From Melanopsichium pennsylvanicum (Eukaryota > Basidiomycota > Ustilaginomycetes > Ustilaginales): DNA of 64,000 nucleotides. The translations under genes and the position numbers were made by a program. The DNA lies in contig OAPG01000005.1 of assembly GCA_900208305.1 (NCBI GenBank), forward strand, positions 372,001 through 436,000, written 5' to 3'. The notes beneath the pieces are model-generated. The model saw only the letters and a list, made by a program, of their open reading frames with translations. It ran no database searches and had not been told where the DNA came from. This document shows positions 1-10,862 of this stretch, piece by piece; positions within the stretch are counted from its first letter, which is position 1, and every line of letters starts with the position of its first letter.

Positions 1-518
1 TTGGGATGGGCAAAAATGCGATAATCGGAAGAAAAGGGAATGGTGGGTTGGTAGTGGCAATGGTGATGGTGAAGAAGATGATGATATTACGACGATGTCG
101 GATGTTGAAGAGAGAACAGTTGATATAATCTGGCAGGTTGAAAGGGTGAATAGGTCGCAGATGCTTCGTGCACGGCTCCTCACGGAGAGGGCGCGTGGAT
201 ACCCAATCTTAGAAATCGGGGTTACGTGTGTAACCCGATTCATTTATATACCACGTTCCAGATCCGACCATGTCTACGGGGCAACCAGTACACATAACAT
301 TCACGCAAAGCTTGACTTTTGAATCAATACATTTGAAGAATCGATCCTCAACAAACACATGATTCATGAGCGGAGGAGATGAAACTGTGTGCAAGTTTGG
401 ACTAGCGGGGTCAGATTATGAACAGAGACGATCACGACAGATGCAAATGAGAACCGAAACAGATTTTAGAGAACAACCGAGCACGAACCACAACCGCATT
501 TTACAGATTGAAGAGTTT
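1..518. other. Left-edge intergenic sequence
   Basis: I see no supported gene here. The short open frames on both strands lack family resemblance, splice support or codon character. The first 100 bases are purine-rich on the + strand and could be the upstream part of a gene lying outside the window, but nothing shows that. The segment ends at the stop codon of the minus-strand NTF2-like gene. Confidence 0.5.
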
Positions 519-1287
519 TCAGAACTCCATATCGTTGGTCCCTGTGCTCTGAGCTGGTGAGCCAGGCACGATGGCTTGTCTCAATCCAGATCTGTTGGCA
601 AATAGTGCTGTGGGCTTGCCCTTCATGTGGTGCTTCTTCTTTGCGAGGTTGAGCTTGGACGATACTGGGCTCATGTGCGCGTCGGTGGGCGAGTAGAAGC
701 TGTTTGCTGCTGCTGCTCGCGCGGCGAGTGGCGCGGTGGCCTTGCGGTGACCTTCCTCTTCTGTAAAGGAAGAGATTTTGCCATCCAGAATTTTGCGCTT
801 GATGACCACCAGTGAGTGGATAGTCTTGACCGCCTCACCAGAGTCGGAAGAGAGACTGAGCATGTGGTCGAGCACAATGGTGCGTTGAGGGAGCGACTCG
901 GGAGTGACAAGCAGGCGCTGACGAAGGGTGCGCGTGGTGTAGGGAGCGAGAAGCTCGGCAAATTTAGATTTGATACCGCTGGGGCCAACGACTACGTCGC
1001 CGGTGGGCAGAGTGAGGATGGCTTCGTTGGCAAAGATGGAGAAGCACTCATCGCTGGGAGTGGCAGATGTGTAGAGCTGTTGTGTCAAAGAGGATAGAGG
1101 AAAAGCTTTGGTCAGCTCTCGATCATCTCAATATGAGAATTTTAGATGAGTTTGCATGAGGACTTACTTCTAGGAGAGACTGGAGGAGGTTAGCTTCGTC
1201 ATCCTTGGGCTGGCGCTCTGGAAGGAGCTTTGAGTGCTCGGGTGCGAGACCGGCTGCGTTGAGTCTTTTGCTGGATGCGTGGAACAT
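519..1287 (-). CDS. NTF2-like (SnoaL-like) fold protein, two exons
   Basis: Two minus-strand exons, 1287-1168 and 1076-519, give 225 residues. The ATG at 1287 opens a 40-codon first exon. The intron starts GTAAGT at 1167 and ends CAG at 1077, phase 0. The second half reads like an NTF2-like small-domain protein: a predicted helix (around LLQSLLELYTS), then the pattern of a short cone-shaped alpha+beta barrel, with an ILTLPTGDVVVGPSGIKSKF stretch and strands ending near residue 150. The tail is basic and low-complexity. NTF2-like domains bind small ligands or partners; no catalytic residues can be assigned. A longer frame starting at 1088 uses TTG and runs through the intron end, so I reject that start. 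The family call is moderate and the function is unknown. Confidence 0.6.
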
Positions 1288-2458
1288 ACTTGCTTGTGTC
1301 GGACCTGGTGATGCTGGAAATAGTGATGAGATGACGTGACCAAAACCTGATTCGTTTGCTAATGAATGCTAGATTGCTTTGTTGCCGAAGAGAGAGAGAG
1401 AGCCTGGATGTGGTGAAGATGTTGTCGGCGAAGAATCTTGATGTCGTGGAGGTTGGTAATGAAGAAAGGTCAGAGTAGAGCGAGTCGACTTGCTTTTTAA
1501 TGGAAGACCAGTTTGAGTGGGCTCTAGGAGGGGCAGAGTAGATTCTATGATTGACACTCAGTGCAGAACTACACTACCGAGCAGGAAAGGGCAGGGAAGG
1601 TGGACCCTGAAGCTGAACGAGCGCTAAATCAAAAGAGGCAACGCAACGCAAGAAAATGATACTGTAGACTCTCGCACAGCACAAATGTCTCTGAGAGCTC
1701 TTAACGTTTTTGAATTTCGACAAGCGTGATGTCATGCAAGTTAGCTGCACGAAGGCGGCTTACTTCAAGTTGGGCCACAGCCGAGCACAAAGAACAACTT
1801 TACAACATTTTGCTGTGTGCTGCCTCGAATTTTGTTTCATATTTTGGGTTTGCTGCGGTTGACCAACGTTCTACCACCCGACTCATCAATTCAACATCAT
1901 CACTTTCCAATTGCAGCGCTCATGTCCGCTCTTGTTCTTCTTTTGCTTGGGCTGATTTCAGTATGTGTAGCTGTCTGCAGCCTGACCTCTGCATTTTAAC
2001 ACGATCCATATTATTGTTGCAATGTTTGACAGCCAGCATGATGCTCTGTTTGGTGTTGGTTGGATTTGAGTCACGTTGCGCACAAGAAAAACACAGCCGT
2101 CTCTGTACTGTACTGTACTGTACTGTAATGTATATTATTTTATAAATGAGTACATACTGTAGTTGTGTGTTCAGTTGCCAAAGTCGCGCCACAGAATTGA
2201 ACCAGGCATCACGTGGTATTTGGACTGTTAGGTCGAAAAGAATTTCGATGTAACAAATGGCGCAAGAAAAATTGTGAGGTTGGCACGCAGAGGTGTCAGT
2301 TTATGCCAACCCATGCACCATCCTGAATGTCTGTACTTTTGGACAGTACTGCTGTACGACCTTAACAACATATTCTTCTAACTAAATGCTCTTGTGCTCC
2401 AAACACTCGCTCGCATTACTGTTGGCGCTGTAGTCGAGAAAGGAAACAGGGGCGCAAG
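1288..2458. other. Intergenic region with a CTGTA microsatellite
   Basis: About 1.2 kb between divergent genes (the minus-strand NTF2-like gene and the plus-strand kinase). It must hold both promoters. A short tandem CTGTA repeat lies near 2104-2127. No coding potential is convincing. Confidence 0.5.
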
Positions 2459-3628
2459 ATGCGAAGTGACGACCTTCATGAGCTACTCAATCCCATCCTC
2501 CCTTCGGGGAGCCAGATCACTAAGTCGTCGCATCTCACCACACTCTGGGCAGGCTACGGCTCCATTTACCGAATCCACCTCATCACCCCAACATCCTCGT
2601 TAAGCACTACCTACGTTGTGAAAACCATTCGTCCACCCTCCTCTATGTCTTTAGAATACGATGAAGGTCATGCACGCAAGATGTTGTCCTATCAAGTCGA
2701 GGCCAACTTTTACCGCGATTTTGCGCCAAGTTTAGCGGATGAACAAGGTGGATGTTGCATTCCAAAGCTGCTCTCTTCTTCAGCGGCTGGTGCAAGAGGT
2801 GAGCAAGGCGCAATTGAAGCACAGACGCTCGTGTTACAAGACCTCAGTGTGCGGTTTCCAATCCTGACAGAGAAAAGAGGTACATTGAGTGACGTTCAAG
2901 TGACCAAGTCTTTAGAATGGCTGGCAAGTTTCCACGCAAGATCTTGGAACATCGAATCAACCTCGTCACAAAGCATTGCTTCATTCTGCCCACCACCATC
3001 TATAGCCTTCAAAAGCTGGACCGGCAAGGGTCTTTGGCAGCAAGGTGGCTACCATTACCTTGCAACGCGAATGCAACAACTCTCATCCATCCACCCGCAC
3101 CATGATCCATGGGGACGGCTAGGCTTGCACTCCGCTTCCATTCTCCCCTTTGCCGTAGACTACTGCCTCAGCAATCCTCAAGATCGCTCGAGATTGAGCT
3201 TGATCCACGGCGATGTCAAGGCGGCAAACATGGCCTTCTCTCGGGATGGCAGTAGCATGGCCATGTACGATTTTCAGTACGTTGGCGTCGGATTAGGCGT
3301 CCAAGACCTCGCAAAGTTCCTCACCACCAGCATCCCATCACATTATCTCAAGCGCAAAACCGGCGAAGAGGAGCTCTTGAAGACGTATCACAACTTCTTG
3401 GTGCAAAGGTTGCCCAAAGGCGCAAAATATGAATTTGCAGACTTGGTCACCGACTGGCAGCTTGCGCTAGTCAGTTGGGTGAGATTCCTGGCGGGATGGA
3501 GTGGAGGATTTTGGGGCAATGTCGACTGGTTGCAAAGTCGAGTCGAGGCATTGTTACGGGATGACAAGTGGGTCAAAGACGTAAGCGACAGGTATGAAAC
3601 GAGACTAAAAGGTTCAGAACAGGCATGA
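2459..3628 (+). CDS. APH/EcK-like small-molecule kinase
   Basis: A single-exon frame of 389 residues beginning at an ATG. The sequence has the aminoglycoside/choline/ecdysteroid kinase-like fold signature. An N-terminal lobe has a VVKTI lysine strand near residue 54. A catalytic loop LIHGDVKAANM lies near residue 250, carrying the HGDxxxxN Brenner-type motif. It is followed by YDFQYVGVG, in which DF supplies the metal-binding Asp. The length and the aromatic/Trp-rich C-terminal helices fit the EcK-like/DUF1679 group of fungal and animal proteins. The enzyme presumably phosphorylates a hydroxylated small molecule, but the substrate cannot be read from the sequence. No signal peptide or membrane segment is seen. 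It is convergent with POB3, about 135 bp away. Confidence 0.8.
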   Translation: MRSDDLHELLNPILPSGSQITKSSHLTTLWAGYGSIYRIHLITPTSSLSTTYVVKTIRPPSSMSLEYDEGHARKMLSYQVEANFYRDFAPSLADEQGGCCIPKLLSSSAAGARGEQGAIEAQTLVLQDLSVRFPILTEKRGTLSDVQVTKSLEWLASFHARSWNIESTSSQSIASFCPPPSIAFKSWTGKGLWQQGGYHYLATRMQQLSSIHPHHDPWGRLGLHSASILPFAVDYCLSNPQDRSRLSLIHGDVKAANMAFSRDGSSMAMYDFQYVGVGLGVQDLAKFLTTSIPSHYLKRKTGEEELLKTYHNFLVQRLPKGAKYEFADLVTDWQLALVSWVRFLAGWSGGFWGNVDWLQSRVEALLRDDKWVKDVSDRYETRLKGSEQA

Positions 3629-3679
3629 TTCAGACTGACTGGGAGACAATCACAACAGGAACCAATGTCCAGCAAGCGG

Positions 3680-3703
3680 GTGTGTGTGTGTGTGTGTGTG
3701 TGT
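3680..3703. repeat. (GT)n microsatellite
   Basis: A run of about a dozen GT dinucleotides between the convergent kinase and POB3 genes, in the presumed 3' untranslated overlap. Confidence 0.9.
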
Positions 3704-3762
3704 CAAAGAAGAATCGACTGAATTTGCTCATGCTGCATATCTGGCTGAATAATATTTGTGCT

Positions 3763-5433
3763 TCAATCCTTCCTCTTCTTCTTTGGCCGTTCTGCATCAT
3801 CGTCGTAGCCGCCATCCACATCCTCATCCGAGCTAGCCTCTGACGGCGATCCGCCATCCGAGTTCGAGTCAGCAGCAAAGTCTGCATCCTCCTCACTGTC
3901 CTCGTCCTCGTCCGCTCCACCTGGCTCTCCCATCTCTTCATCATCATCGCTCAGCAACCCGGCCGCTGCTGCTGCCGCCAATCCACTCGTCTCTTCCGCC
4001 ATCTCGTTCTTGATCCTCACCTTGCGATCGGCGAGCCACGCTTTAAGCCTGTCAAGCTCCTCGCGCGAGATGGACTGGAAGGTATGGTCGGTGCCGCTCT
4101 TGGTCGCCACGCGCAAATCAAAGGTCTTGGATGACGCAACGGCGCCGCCGACACGGGAGAGAATGGCTTGATGAACCTCGGAGTAAGGCACGTAGACGGG
4201 CTGCTTGGACACCCAGAGGAGTGACTTTTCGAGGGGGTAAAGGTTACCGTCTGCTGCCTTGACGTTGCACTTGATACTGGTCTGGCCCGAGGATGACTCA
4301 AAGTCGGTGGGTGTGGCGACCTTCTGACCCGAAAGCACTTTGAAGATGTTGGTGACGATGCGGAACGTGGGTTCTTCGTAACGTTTTTTCAGCTTTCCGT
4401 CGTACTTTTCTTGGATGGTTCGCTCATCGAGATTGAGCTCGGCATCCATTTCTTCCTCGCGTGGGAACTGGAGCACGAGGTAGGGGTAGCGAGTCTGACC
4501 TTGACGAATGGGCGGATCGAGACCGATGACGAGCATGACGTGAATCTCGTCAGCTTTGGGGAGCAAGAAGAGCTTGTTCATGGAGCTATAGAGGATCTTG
4601 TAATCGTACGTCTTTCCGCGAAGACGGATAAAGGTGTTGAAGACGTCGATGTCGTAACGACCACGTGGAGTGAGCACAAGCACCTCCTTGAAGACAACGA
4701 TTGAGTCTCCGGCCACTTGACCGATATCTGCTTTGGATTTGAGCGCCTCGTGGAAAGCCTCTGCAGCAGTCTCTTCGTTGTTGTCATCAGCGTCAGCTGT
4801 ACTTGCTGCGTCACTAGCGTCATCCTTGCCAGCCTGACCAGGCACGTAGAGGCGCATTTCTACGAGCTGATCGCCCTTGTTGCGCCTGGATTTGGTTGCC
4901 TTTGCATCCGAGGATCCAGTGTTGGCGCCTGGCTGCTGCTGTTCTGGATTCAAAAACTCCATGGAAACCTCTGTCTTTGCAATGTTGCTGTTGGCAAGAT
5001 GCGACAATGGGAGTTCGAAAGCCAACTTGTCGCGCACTAGAAATTGGACTTCGTGGTTGTTGATCTTGGTCTTACCCCAGTTCCAACCGCTTGTTGAGAC
5101 TTGATCTGTTTCGAGAGATTTGTCAAAATACTGTCGGATGTGGGAGGAGAGACTGTCAAAGTCGTCGCGAACAAAACCGTCAAAGTTGGTACGACGAGGA
5201 TTGGTCTGTGCGGAGGAAGGAGATTCACGGTCCTTGTTTAGGTGAATGGAGAGCTGGTAGTTGCGTGCTACACGTATCCATTGGAAGGAAGCCATGTGAT
5301 CAGCGGGGATGGTGATGGTGCTTCCTTCGCCGACGGAGGGTTTCCAACCAAGACCGCCCTGCGACATTCTGAGTTTGCCTGGGGTTGTATCAAGGCCATG
5401 GTAAATGTTCTCCCACTGCGTTGTGCTCGACAT
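3763..5433 (-). CDS. POB3: FACT histone chaperone subunit Pob3 (SSRP1 homologue)
   Basis: A single exon of 556 residues from an ATG. The N-terminus (WENIYHGLDTTPGKLRMSQG, then GLGWKP) is the N-terminal/dimerisation domain typical of Pob3/SSRP1. The SSRP1 middle domain with paired PH folds covers roughly residues 200-480, with landmarks such as PRGRYDIDVFNTFIRLRGKTYDYKI and the FLLPK segment. The C-terminus is a long acidic tract followed by KKKRKD, a likely nuclear signal. There is no HMG box, as usual in fungi, where a separate Nhp6-type protein supplies it. Together with Spt16 it reorganises nucleosomes during transcription and replication. It diverges from the coronin gene across about 760 bp. 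Identity is confident. Confidence 0.96.
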   Translation of the reverse strand: MSSTTQWENIYHGLDTTPGKLRMSQGGLGWKPSVGEGSTITIPADHMASFQWIRVARNYQLSIHLNKDRESPSSAQTNPRRTNFDGFVRDDFDSLSSHIRQYFDKSLETDQVSTSGWNWGKTKINNHEVQFLVRDKLAFELPLSHLANSNIAKTEVSMEFLNPEQQQPGANTGSSDAKATKSRRNKGDQLVEMRLYVPGQAGKDDASDAASTADADDNNEETAAEAFHEALKSKADIGQVAGDSIVVFKEVLVLTPRGRYDIDVFNTFIRLRGKTYDYKILYSSMNKLFLLPKADEIHVMLVIGLDPPIRQGQTRYPYLVLQFPREEEMDAELNLDERTIQEKYDGKLKKRYEEPTFRIVTNIFKVLSGQKVATPTDFESSSGQTSIKCNVKAADGNLYPLEKSLLWVSKQPVYVPYSEVHQAILSRVGGAVASSKTFDLRVATKSGTDHTFQSISREELDRLKAWLADRKVRIKNEMAEETSGLAAAAAAGLLSDDDEEMGEPGGADEDEDSEEDADFAADSNSDGGSPSEASSDEDVDGGYDDDAERPKKKRKD

Positions 5434-6193
5434 TGTGTGTGTTTAGCTGCAGCAAAGAAAAAACCTTGCCGTATGCAAAGAGAGGGGTTTGGAGATGGTG
5501 GCGAGTGAGACGGGAGCAAAGTAAGGGCGGTCACCGTACTGTTACCGTACATATGAGAGGGCCAAAGGCTGAGTTGGAGAGCACCACCAAAGCGCATTTT
5601 GGCTAAAAATGCAATTAATATGATTTTGTTCTTCTCGACTGCGATAAACGCGACACGAGTTAGATTACTTACTCTGAACCAAAAAAAGCTTTTTATTTTT
5701 ATTTTTTAACGACGCTCGCCCACTTCTGCACAGTTGATTCACCCAAGAGAAGAGGCTCGACAGCGACTCATTTTATACTGTGTTTTCTCTATCTTGAACA
5801 ACACAACCGATCTAACAAATAGAAATATTTAAGGAAATGTTAGGGTTACTGAGTTCACAACTTAGGAATAGGGACATCCGATGGGCCGCACGGATCAGCG
5901 GTTGGGATGTCGCAAAGATTACACAGCCAAAAGAAGCAGAGACAGAGAAGCATCACAGCATTTCACTCTGAGACCAATAATCTCTCCCTTTCTTCTGCAC
6001 TCCCCACTCGACTCTCGCTGCCATCCTTTCAACGTTCTGAACCTCTCTACCTCCCCGCACTAATCCTTGTAACCCTACAGCTCCATCCCCATCCCCATCC
6101 CAATCCCCATCCCCATCCCAATCCCCATTTCCTGTTCCATCATCTCCATTCCTACCCTTCTGCAAAGCGTTCAGCTAGACATTACTTTTCAAC
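5434..6193. promoter_or_regulatory. Divergent POB3 / coronin promoter region
   Basis: This 760-bp spacer separates two divergent ATGs and so must contain both promoters. It has A/T-rich runs near 5680-5710 and 5815-5835. Just upstream of the coronin ATG lies a C-rich hexamer-type repeat at 6084-6128 (units of CCCCAT and CCCAAT), probably in the coronin 5' leader. Confidence 0.6.
6084..6128 (+). repeat. CCCCAT/CCCAAT tandem repeat in coronin leader
   Basis: Six-base units, with an 18-base higher-order repeat seen twice, about 65 bp before the coronin start codon. It is pyrimidine-rich on the coding strand, as many fungal leaders are. Confidence 0.8.
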
Positions 6194-7906
6194 ATGAGTC
6201 GCTTCGTTCGACCCTCAAAATACCGCCACGTTTATCCCAACGTCGCCAAAAAGGAGCATTGTTACGAAAACGTAAAGGTATCCAATAATGCTTGGGATAC
6301 CAACCTCGTTGCCGCCAACGGCAAATACATTTCAATCAACTGGAACGCTTCTGGTGGTGGTGCTTTTGCCGTTCTCCCCATCAACAGACCCGGTAAACTT
6401 CCGGATATCTACCCTCTGTGCCGAGGCCACACTGCCACAGTCCTAGACACCGCATTCAGCCCTTTCCAAGACAATTTTGTCGCTTCCGCTTCCGATGATG
6501 GCACCATCGGCTTGTGGAACATCGACGGCCCCAACTTTGATCAGCTCGAATGGTCCGACAAGGAGCGAGAGCGCAACGGTGGTGTTAAGGACTTTGAACC
6601 CATCGCTCGCGTAAGTGGTGGTGGAAGAAAGATTGGCCAGGTTGTTTGGCATCCCACCGCATCCAACGTTCTCGCCGCTGCTACCGGTGACCATGTCGTC
6701 AAACTCTTTGATGTCTCGAGCGCTTCCACCGCTGCTTCCTCCCCCAGCATCTCTCTCCGTGGCTTCACCGATACTATCCAGTCGCTCGACTGGGACTGGA
6801 CCGGATCCACCCTCATCGCTACATCGCGCGACCGCAAGATCCGCACTTTCGATCCGCGTACAGGCGAATCTCCAGTTCAGGTCGCCGACTCGCACGGCGG
6901 CATCAAAGGCGCCCGTGTCATATGGTGTGGTGACAAGGATCGAGCCATCACTACCGGATTCTCCAAAATGTCGGACCGTCAAATGTTCCTCTGGGATACC
7001 AAAAACCTCTCCTCTGGTCCTCTCAAGCAGGTCACCTTGGACTCGAGCAGTGGTATCATTATGCCCTTCTGGAGCGACAACAACATTGTCTTCCTCGCTG
7101 GAAAGGGCGATGGTAACATTCGATACTACGAACTCGAGAATGACGAGTTGCACTACCTCACCGAATCCAAGTCCTCCGAGCCTCAACGTGGCTTGACTTT
7201 TGTCGGCAGACGCTTCCTCAACACGGATGAGAACGAAATCGCAAAGGCGTACAAGATCACCGGTACCACCATCCAGCCAGTTTCGTTCTGCGTACCTAGA
7301 AAAGCGGAGGGATTCCAGAGCGACATCTTCCCACCTGCACCTAGCGCCGAACCTGCATTGACTGCAAACCAATTCTTTGATGGCAAGAGGGCTCCACGAA
7401 ACCTCATCTCTCTGGAAACGGGTAGGGGTGTTGGCAGCAATGCTAGCCCTCCTCCTGCAGCGGCAGCAGCAAGTGCTGCCAGTTCGACTCAGTCTGCGCC
7501 GGCATCAACCCCGGCTGCAGCACCAGCACCAGCACCAGCACCTGCACAGACCCAGGCTTTGCCTAGGGCTGCATCTCCAACAAAACCAAGCCCGATTGCG
7601 ACACCCTTTGCTGAGGAGCCAAAGCCTGCACCGGTCAAGGATACCCCCGCCCCAACATCTATCATCTCGGCACGGGTTGCCACATCCGCTTCCAACGGCC
7701 TTCCTCCTCCCAGTCGTGCCACTTCCAACAACAACGACAATAATAATATCAACAGTGAAGAGGTGGAACAGCTCAAAAAGGAGCTTGAAAAGTTGCGTAC
7801 AGCGGTCGAGCAGAGGGATACAAAGATTCGACACCTCGAGCAAGAGAATGAGACGTTGAAGACCAACCAGAAGAAGGCACGCGAAGCTATTTTGAGCGCC
7901 TTGTAA
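6194..7906 (+). CDS. CRN1: Coronin, actin-binding WD40 protein
   Basis: A single exon of 570 residues from an ATG. It begins with the coronin signature MSRFVRPSKYRHVYP. A seven-bladed WD40 propeller follows over about residues 30-400, with blade motifs such as GHTATVLDTAFSPF and SASDDGTIGLWNI and the coronin-type extension after the propeller (GLTFVGRRFLNTDENEIAKAYK). Residues about 415-510 are a low-complexity Ala/Pro linker. The last ~45 residues are a leucine-rich heptad coiled coil (EEVEQLKKELEKLRTAVEQ), which in this family drives oligomerisation. The family binds F-actin and regulates Arp2/3 at cortical patches. The long minus-strand frame over the same bases is a shadow. Confidence 0.96.
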   Translation: MSRFVRPSKYRHVYPNVAKKEHCYENVKVSNNAWDTNLVAANGKYISINWNASGGGAFAVLPINRPGKLPDIYPLCRGHTATVLDTAFSPFQDNFVASASDDGTIGLWNIDGPNFDQLEWSDKERERNGGVKDFEPIARVSGGGRKIGQVVWHPTASNVLAAATGDHVVKLFDVSSASTAASSPSISLRGFTDTIQSLDWDWTGSTLIATSRDRKIRTFDPRTGESPVQVADSHGGIKGARVIWCGDKDRAITTGFSKMSDRQMFLWDTKNLSSGPLKQVTLDSSSGIIMPFWSDNNIVFLAGKGDGNIRYYELENDELHYLTESKSSEPQRGLTFVGRRFLNTDENEIAKAYKITGTTIQPVSFCVPRKAEGFQSDIFPPAPSAEPALTANQFFDGKRAPRNLISLETGRGVGSNASPPPAAAAASAASSTQSAPASTPAAAPAPAPAPAQTQALPRAASPTKPSPIATPFAEEPKPAPVKDTPAPTSIISARVATSASNGLPPPSRATSNNNDNNNINSEEVEQLKKELEKLRTAVEQRDTKIRHLEQENETLKTNQKKAREAILSAL

Positions 7907-8188
7907 AAACCTCCACATGCTGTATGTTCTGATGCGGAACCAATTTTTTCTTTTTCTTTTTCGTCACTAGTCAGAGCCTTTCCTTCAATTAGAGAAGGAT
8001 GTCAATGAAAACAATATACATTATGCTAAGAAGAGAAAGAAGAAGGAGGAGGAGATCAGAGGGGGGTTGACATGGTCTGTGTTCGTGGATATGAGATTTT
8101 TTGACTGAGAAGCAAGAGTTGGGGTGTGAGTTGGCCAAGATTGAATACGTTGTACGGGTACTTTGCAGTACTGTATAGTATTTGGAAA

Positions 8189-9399
8189 TTAGGGTTTCTG
8201 AAACACATGTTGACGATAGAACTTTAATTCGGCGATGCTTGCCCTGATATCGTTGAGTGCTCTGTGATCGCCTTTTTTGTCACCTTGGTCATCCATTTTA
8301 CTAACCAAATTTGCGTCGTCATCGTTCTTGTTGTTGTTGGGCATATTTTTACCTTGACCTTGCCAAACACGATCGCTTTCACTGCCATACCATCTTTTGA
8401 CCAATTCCTTGATAGTCGAAACGTCGACGATACGGTAATGCAAATGTTGAACTAACTCGGGCATTTCTTTGACCAAAAACACTTTATCCGCATGAACTGT
8501 GTTTCCAGCCAAACAAGCCGCATTGGGTTGAGCAATTCGATCTCGAACATACGCCAGAATGGCTGCTCGAACAGAAGCATGTGGGTACGAATGATCGGGA
8601 GAGAGGCATGCTTCTGTCAATCCGCTAATGCCGTGCTGATTAACACACCTGTACACAGCCAGAAAGACGAAGAATTGGGGAGCGGTGGGGAGGAGGGGAG
8701 GGGGGGGGAAGGGGTATAAGGGGATAATAGAAGTGAAACCCAAGTTGGTTGTAATATGGAAGTTACAAAAGGGTCAAAGTTAGCAAAACCAATGCAAAGT
8801 CCTGCAAAAGCAAAAGCAAACCAAGAAAGTGCCCTTATGGATTGCATTTTACAAGGTTGATTTTCGGATCAGAGTAGGTGTTCCAGAAAAAGAAACAAAC
8901 ATACCAAGCATTCATGCGATCCAAAACATCCTTTGGCGTAGTAATCACGTAGCTCACGCCTTGGTCGACAGGGTTGAGATCTCCGTCGGTGATGATGCAC
9001 GCAATCTCAAGCAGTCTGTCTCCTTTTTCAATGTTGAGTCCGGTCATTCTGCGCAAGAAACATTCGCAAATGGTGAAAGAAGGGAGTAGTGCGTCAGCAT
9101 TACGACTTGCTTGCAGAGGGAATCTGGACGAACGTAGCCATCAAAGAAAGCCTTGGTGGAAAGAATTACAGTTACAGATAAGGACAAAATAGCAGCTCGA
9201 AGCGCTTCGTTGTTCTCGAGAGTAAGGTCTCGAACGGGAGATAAGAAAAAAAAAGAAAGGAGAATGGATAGCTTTTGGTCAAGACATCAAGTCTACATAC
9301 TCACTCGCAATCAATCCAGACCAACGGACCATGGCTACCGTCCAACTTTTTGGTTGCTGGTGGAGGTGGGATTGGCGACATGGTTTCGGAGACAGACAT
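8189..9399 (-). CDS. REX2: Oligoribonuclease (DEDDh 3'-5' exonuclease), three exons
   Basis: Exons 9399-9305, 9048-8905 and 8648-8189 join in frame to give 232 residues. Introns start GTGAGT and GTATGT and end CAG. The joined protein shows the DEDDh family motifs: VWIDCEMTGL, which supplies the first Asp and Glu and lies across the first splice junction; AGNTVHADKVFL; HYRIVDVSTIKEL; and HRALNDIRASI, with the catalytic His and Asp. Its length matches the Orn/REX2/REXO2 family. It degrades short oligoribonucleotides to mononucleotides, in mitochondria in yeast. The first in-frame ATG (9399) gives a protein with no obvious presequence. However, the frame stays open about 90 codons further upstream, so a longer mitochondrial form is possible (see findings). 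Confidence 0.92.
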
Positions 9400-10862
9400 G
9401 TTGGTCACGAATTCTTTCGTCTGTTTTGGTTTGAAGAAAAGTTGAGCCAAACGATTCCAGACTGAACTTGTGCAACCTGTGCTGCTCTGATGGATGGTTC
9501 GAGCGAGAAAGAGGCTTGGTGTCGATGTTGCGATTTGATATCGGGTTGTGAGGAATAAGGTCTGGGTGCGGCTGCGGTTGTGAACGGCGGCACGCACAAT
9601 CTTGTTTGCGATCGATGACTGAATGTTGACTAACTTCGAATACCGCAGCAATGTATCTTTATACAGCAAGGTGAGACGGTATCAACAAGACGGAAAGATG
9701 GCGAGATAGTCCAAGAATCGAAACCAGCATAGAGAGTCAAGGTGGGGTGAAGGATGTGAAAGAGGGAGTGTATTGCACCGAATTATTCACATCGAAATTC
9801 GTCGCCGTGTGCGCATACAGTTGAAGATACATACGCCGACCCAGATTAAATGGGAGATTAAAGGCGAAGCGAACAGAGCGCAAATGAAATCAGATTAAAT
9901 TAGATGGAGGCGAAACTAATAATTGGGACACGTTCAGCGGGCTGTACTTGACAGAATTCGCTGTCTTTACCAAATTCTCGAGGCCTCGTCGAAAGTACAT
10001 ATTCTCGCGATATTTGACCTGTACATAATTTGTAAATACAAGCAAACATTTTAGAACAAACAAGAACAGAACTCAAACAAGAACAGAAATTGAACAAGAA
10101 CAAGAACAGAACCAGAACTGCAAACTTCAACTGCTCAGATGACGCTCTTGCACATGTCATCTGAGCGTCATCTGACACCGTTTCAACTTGATGGTGTTGT
10201 AGATGAGCGTTGTTTGCGTAACATCTTCCGTGACACCATCCTTGAGCGTCCCTGACGCCATTCTTCACCCCTTATGAGTGTCATCAAGCACACAACCATG
10301 ACAGACACCCTGAACAATATTTGCAAAAGCAACGCTTGTGCAACCAATTGATGAATGTGTGTTGTATAGCGGCGTCATGATTAAGAACACCATCCATTGA
10401 GACTTGGAGAATTTTGGCAAGCTTGTTTGGCATGTACCTTAGCTTGCGTGCAATTCAACTCTTGGTCCAACACCAGCTCCACTATCAACACCAATTGAAG
10501 TTTGTATCTTCACTGCTATCATGTTGTTTGCTGCCTCTTTCTCTATCACAATACAATCTTTTTGTCAGTGCAACAATGAAAATGCTTGTGAGGTACCAGC
10601 AGAGACTTTCAATGTCATTGGCTGCATTTTGGAAAGCCTTTGATTGCCCCCATCTTGGTGTGAAATTGAGCTTATGGCCCAAGCAAGTTGATTGCTCAGC
10701 TTTTTTTTTGTCTTTTATGCACACCAACCCTTTCTTTTTCTTTCCTCATTACCACCAACATTGCCTCCAAGATTTCTTGGCTGCCCCTTCACTGGCCCCT
10801 CCACTGGGCACCATTTTACCTGCTCAAACAACTTGTATCTCTTTTCCAATTGTGGGACCTGT
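9400..10862. other. AT-rich gene-free flank of the transposon nest
   Basis: No supported gene. The REX2 upstream region occupies the first few hundred bases. Base composition turns AT-rich and low-complexity from about 10.0 kb (GAACAA-type runs at 10080-10120). A perfect 12-bp inverted repeat (CAGATGACGCTC / GAGCGTCATCTG, 10136-10147 and 10163-10174) could form a hairpin. Open frames at 10414-10902 are low-complexity and unsupported; they may be decayed transposon sequence. Confidence 0.5.

Noticed and set aside
6443..7372. 309-codon frame antisense to coronin
   Set aside because: Lies wholly over the coronin WD40 coding sequence with no independent signal; a shadow frame.
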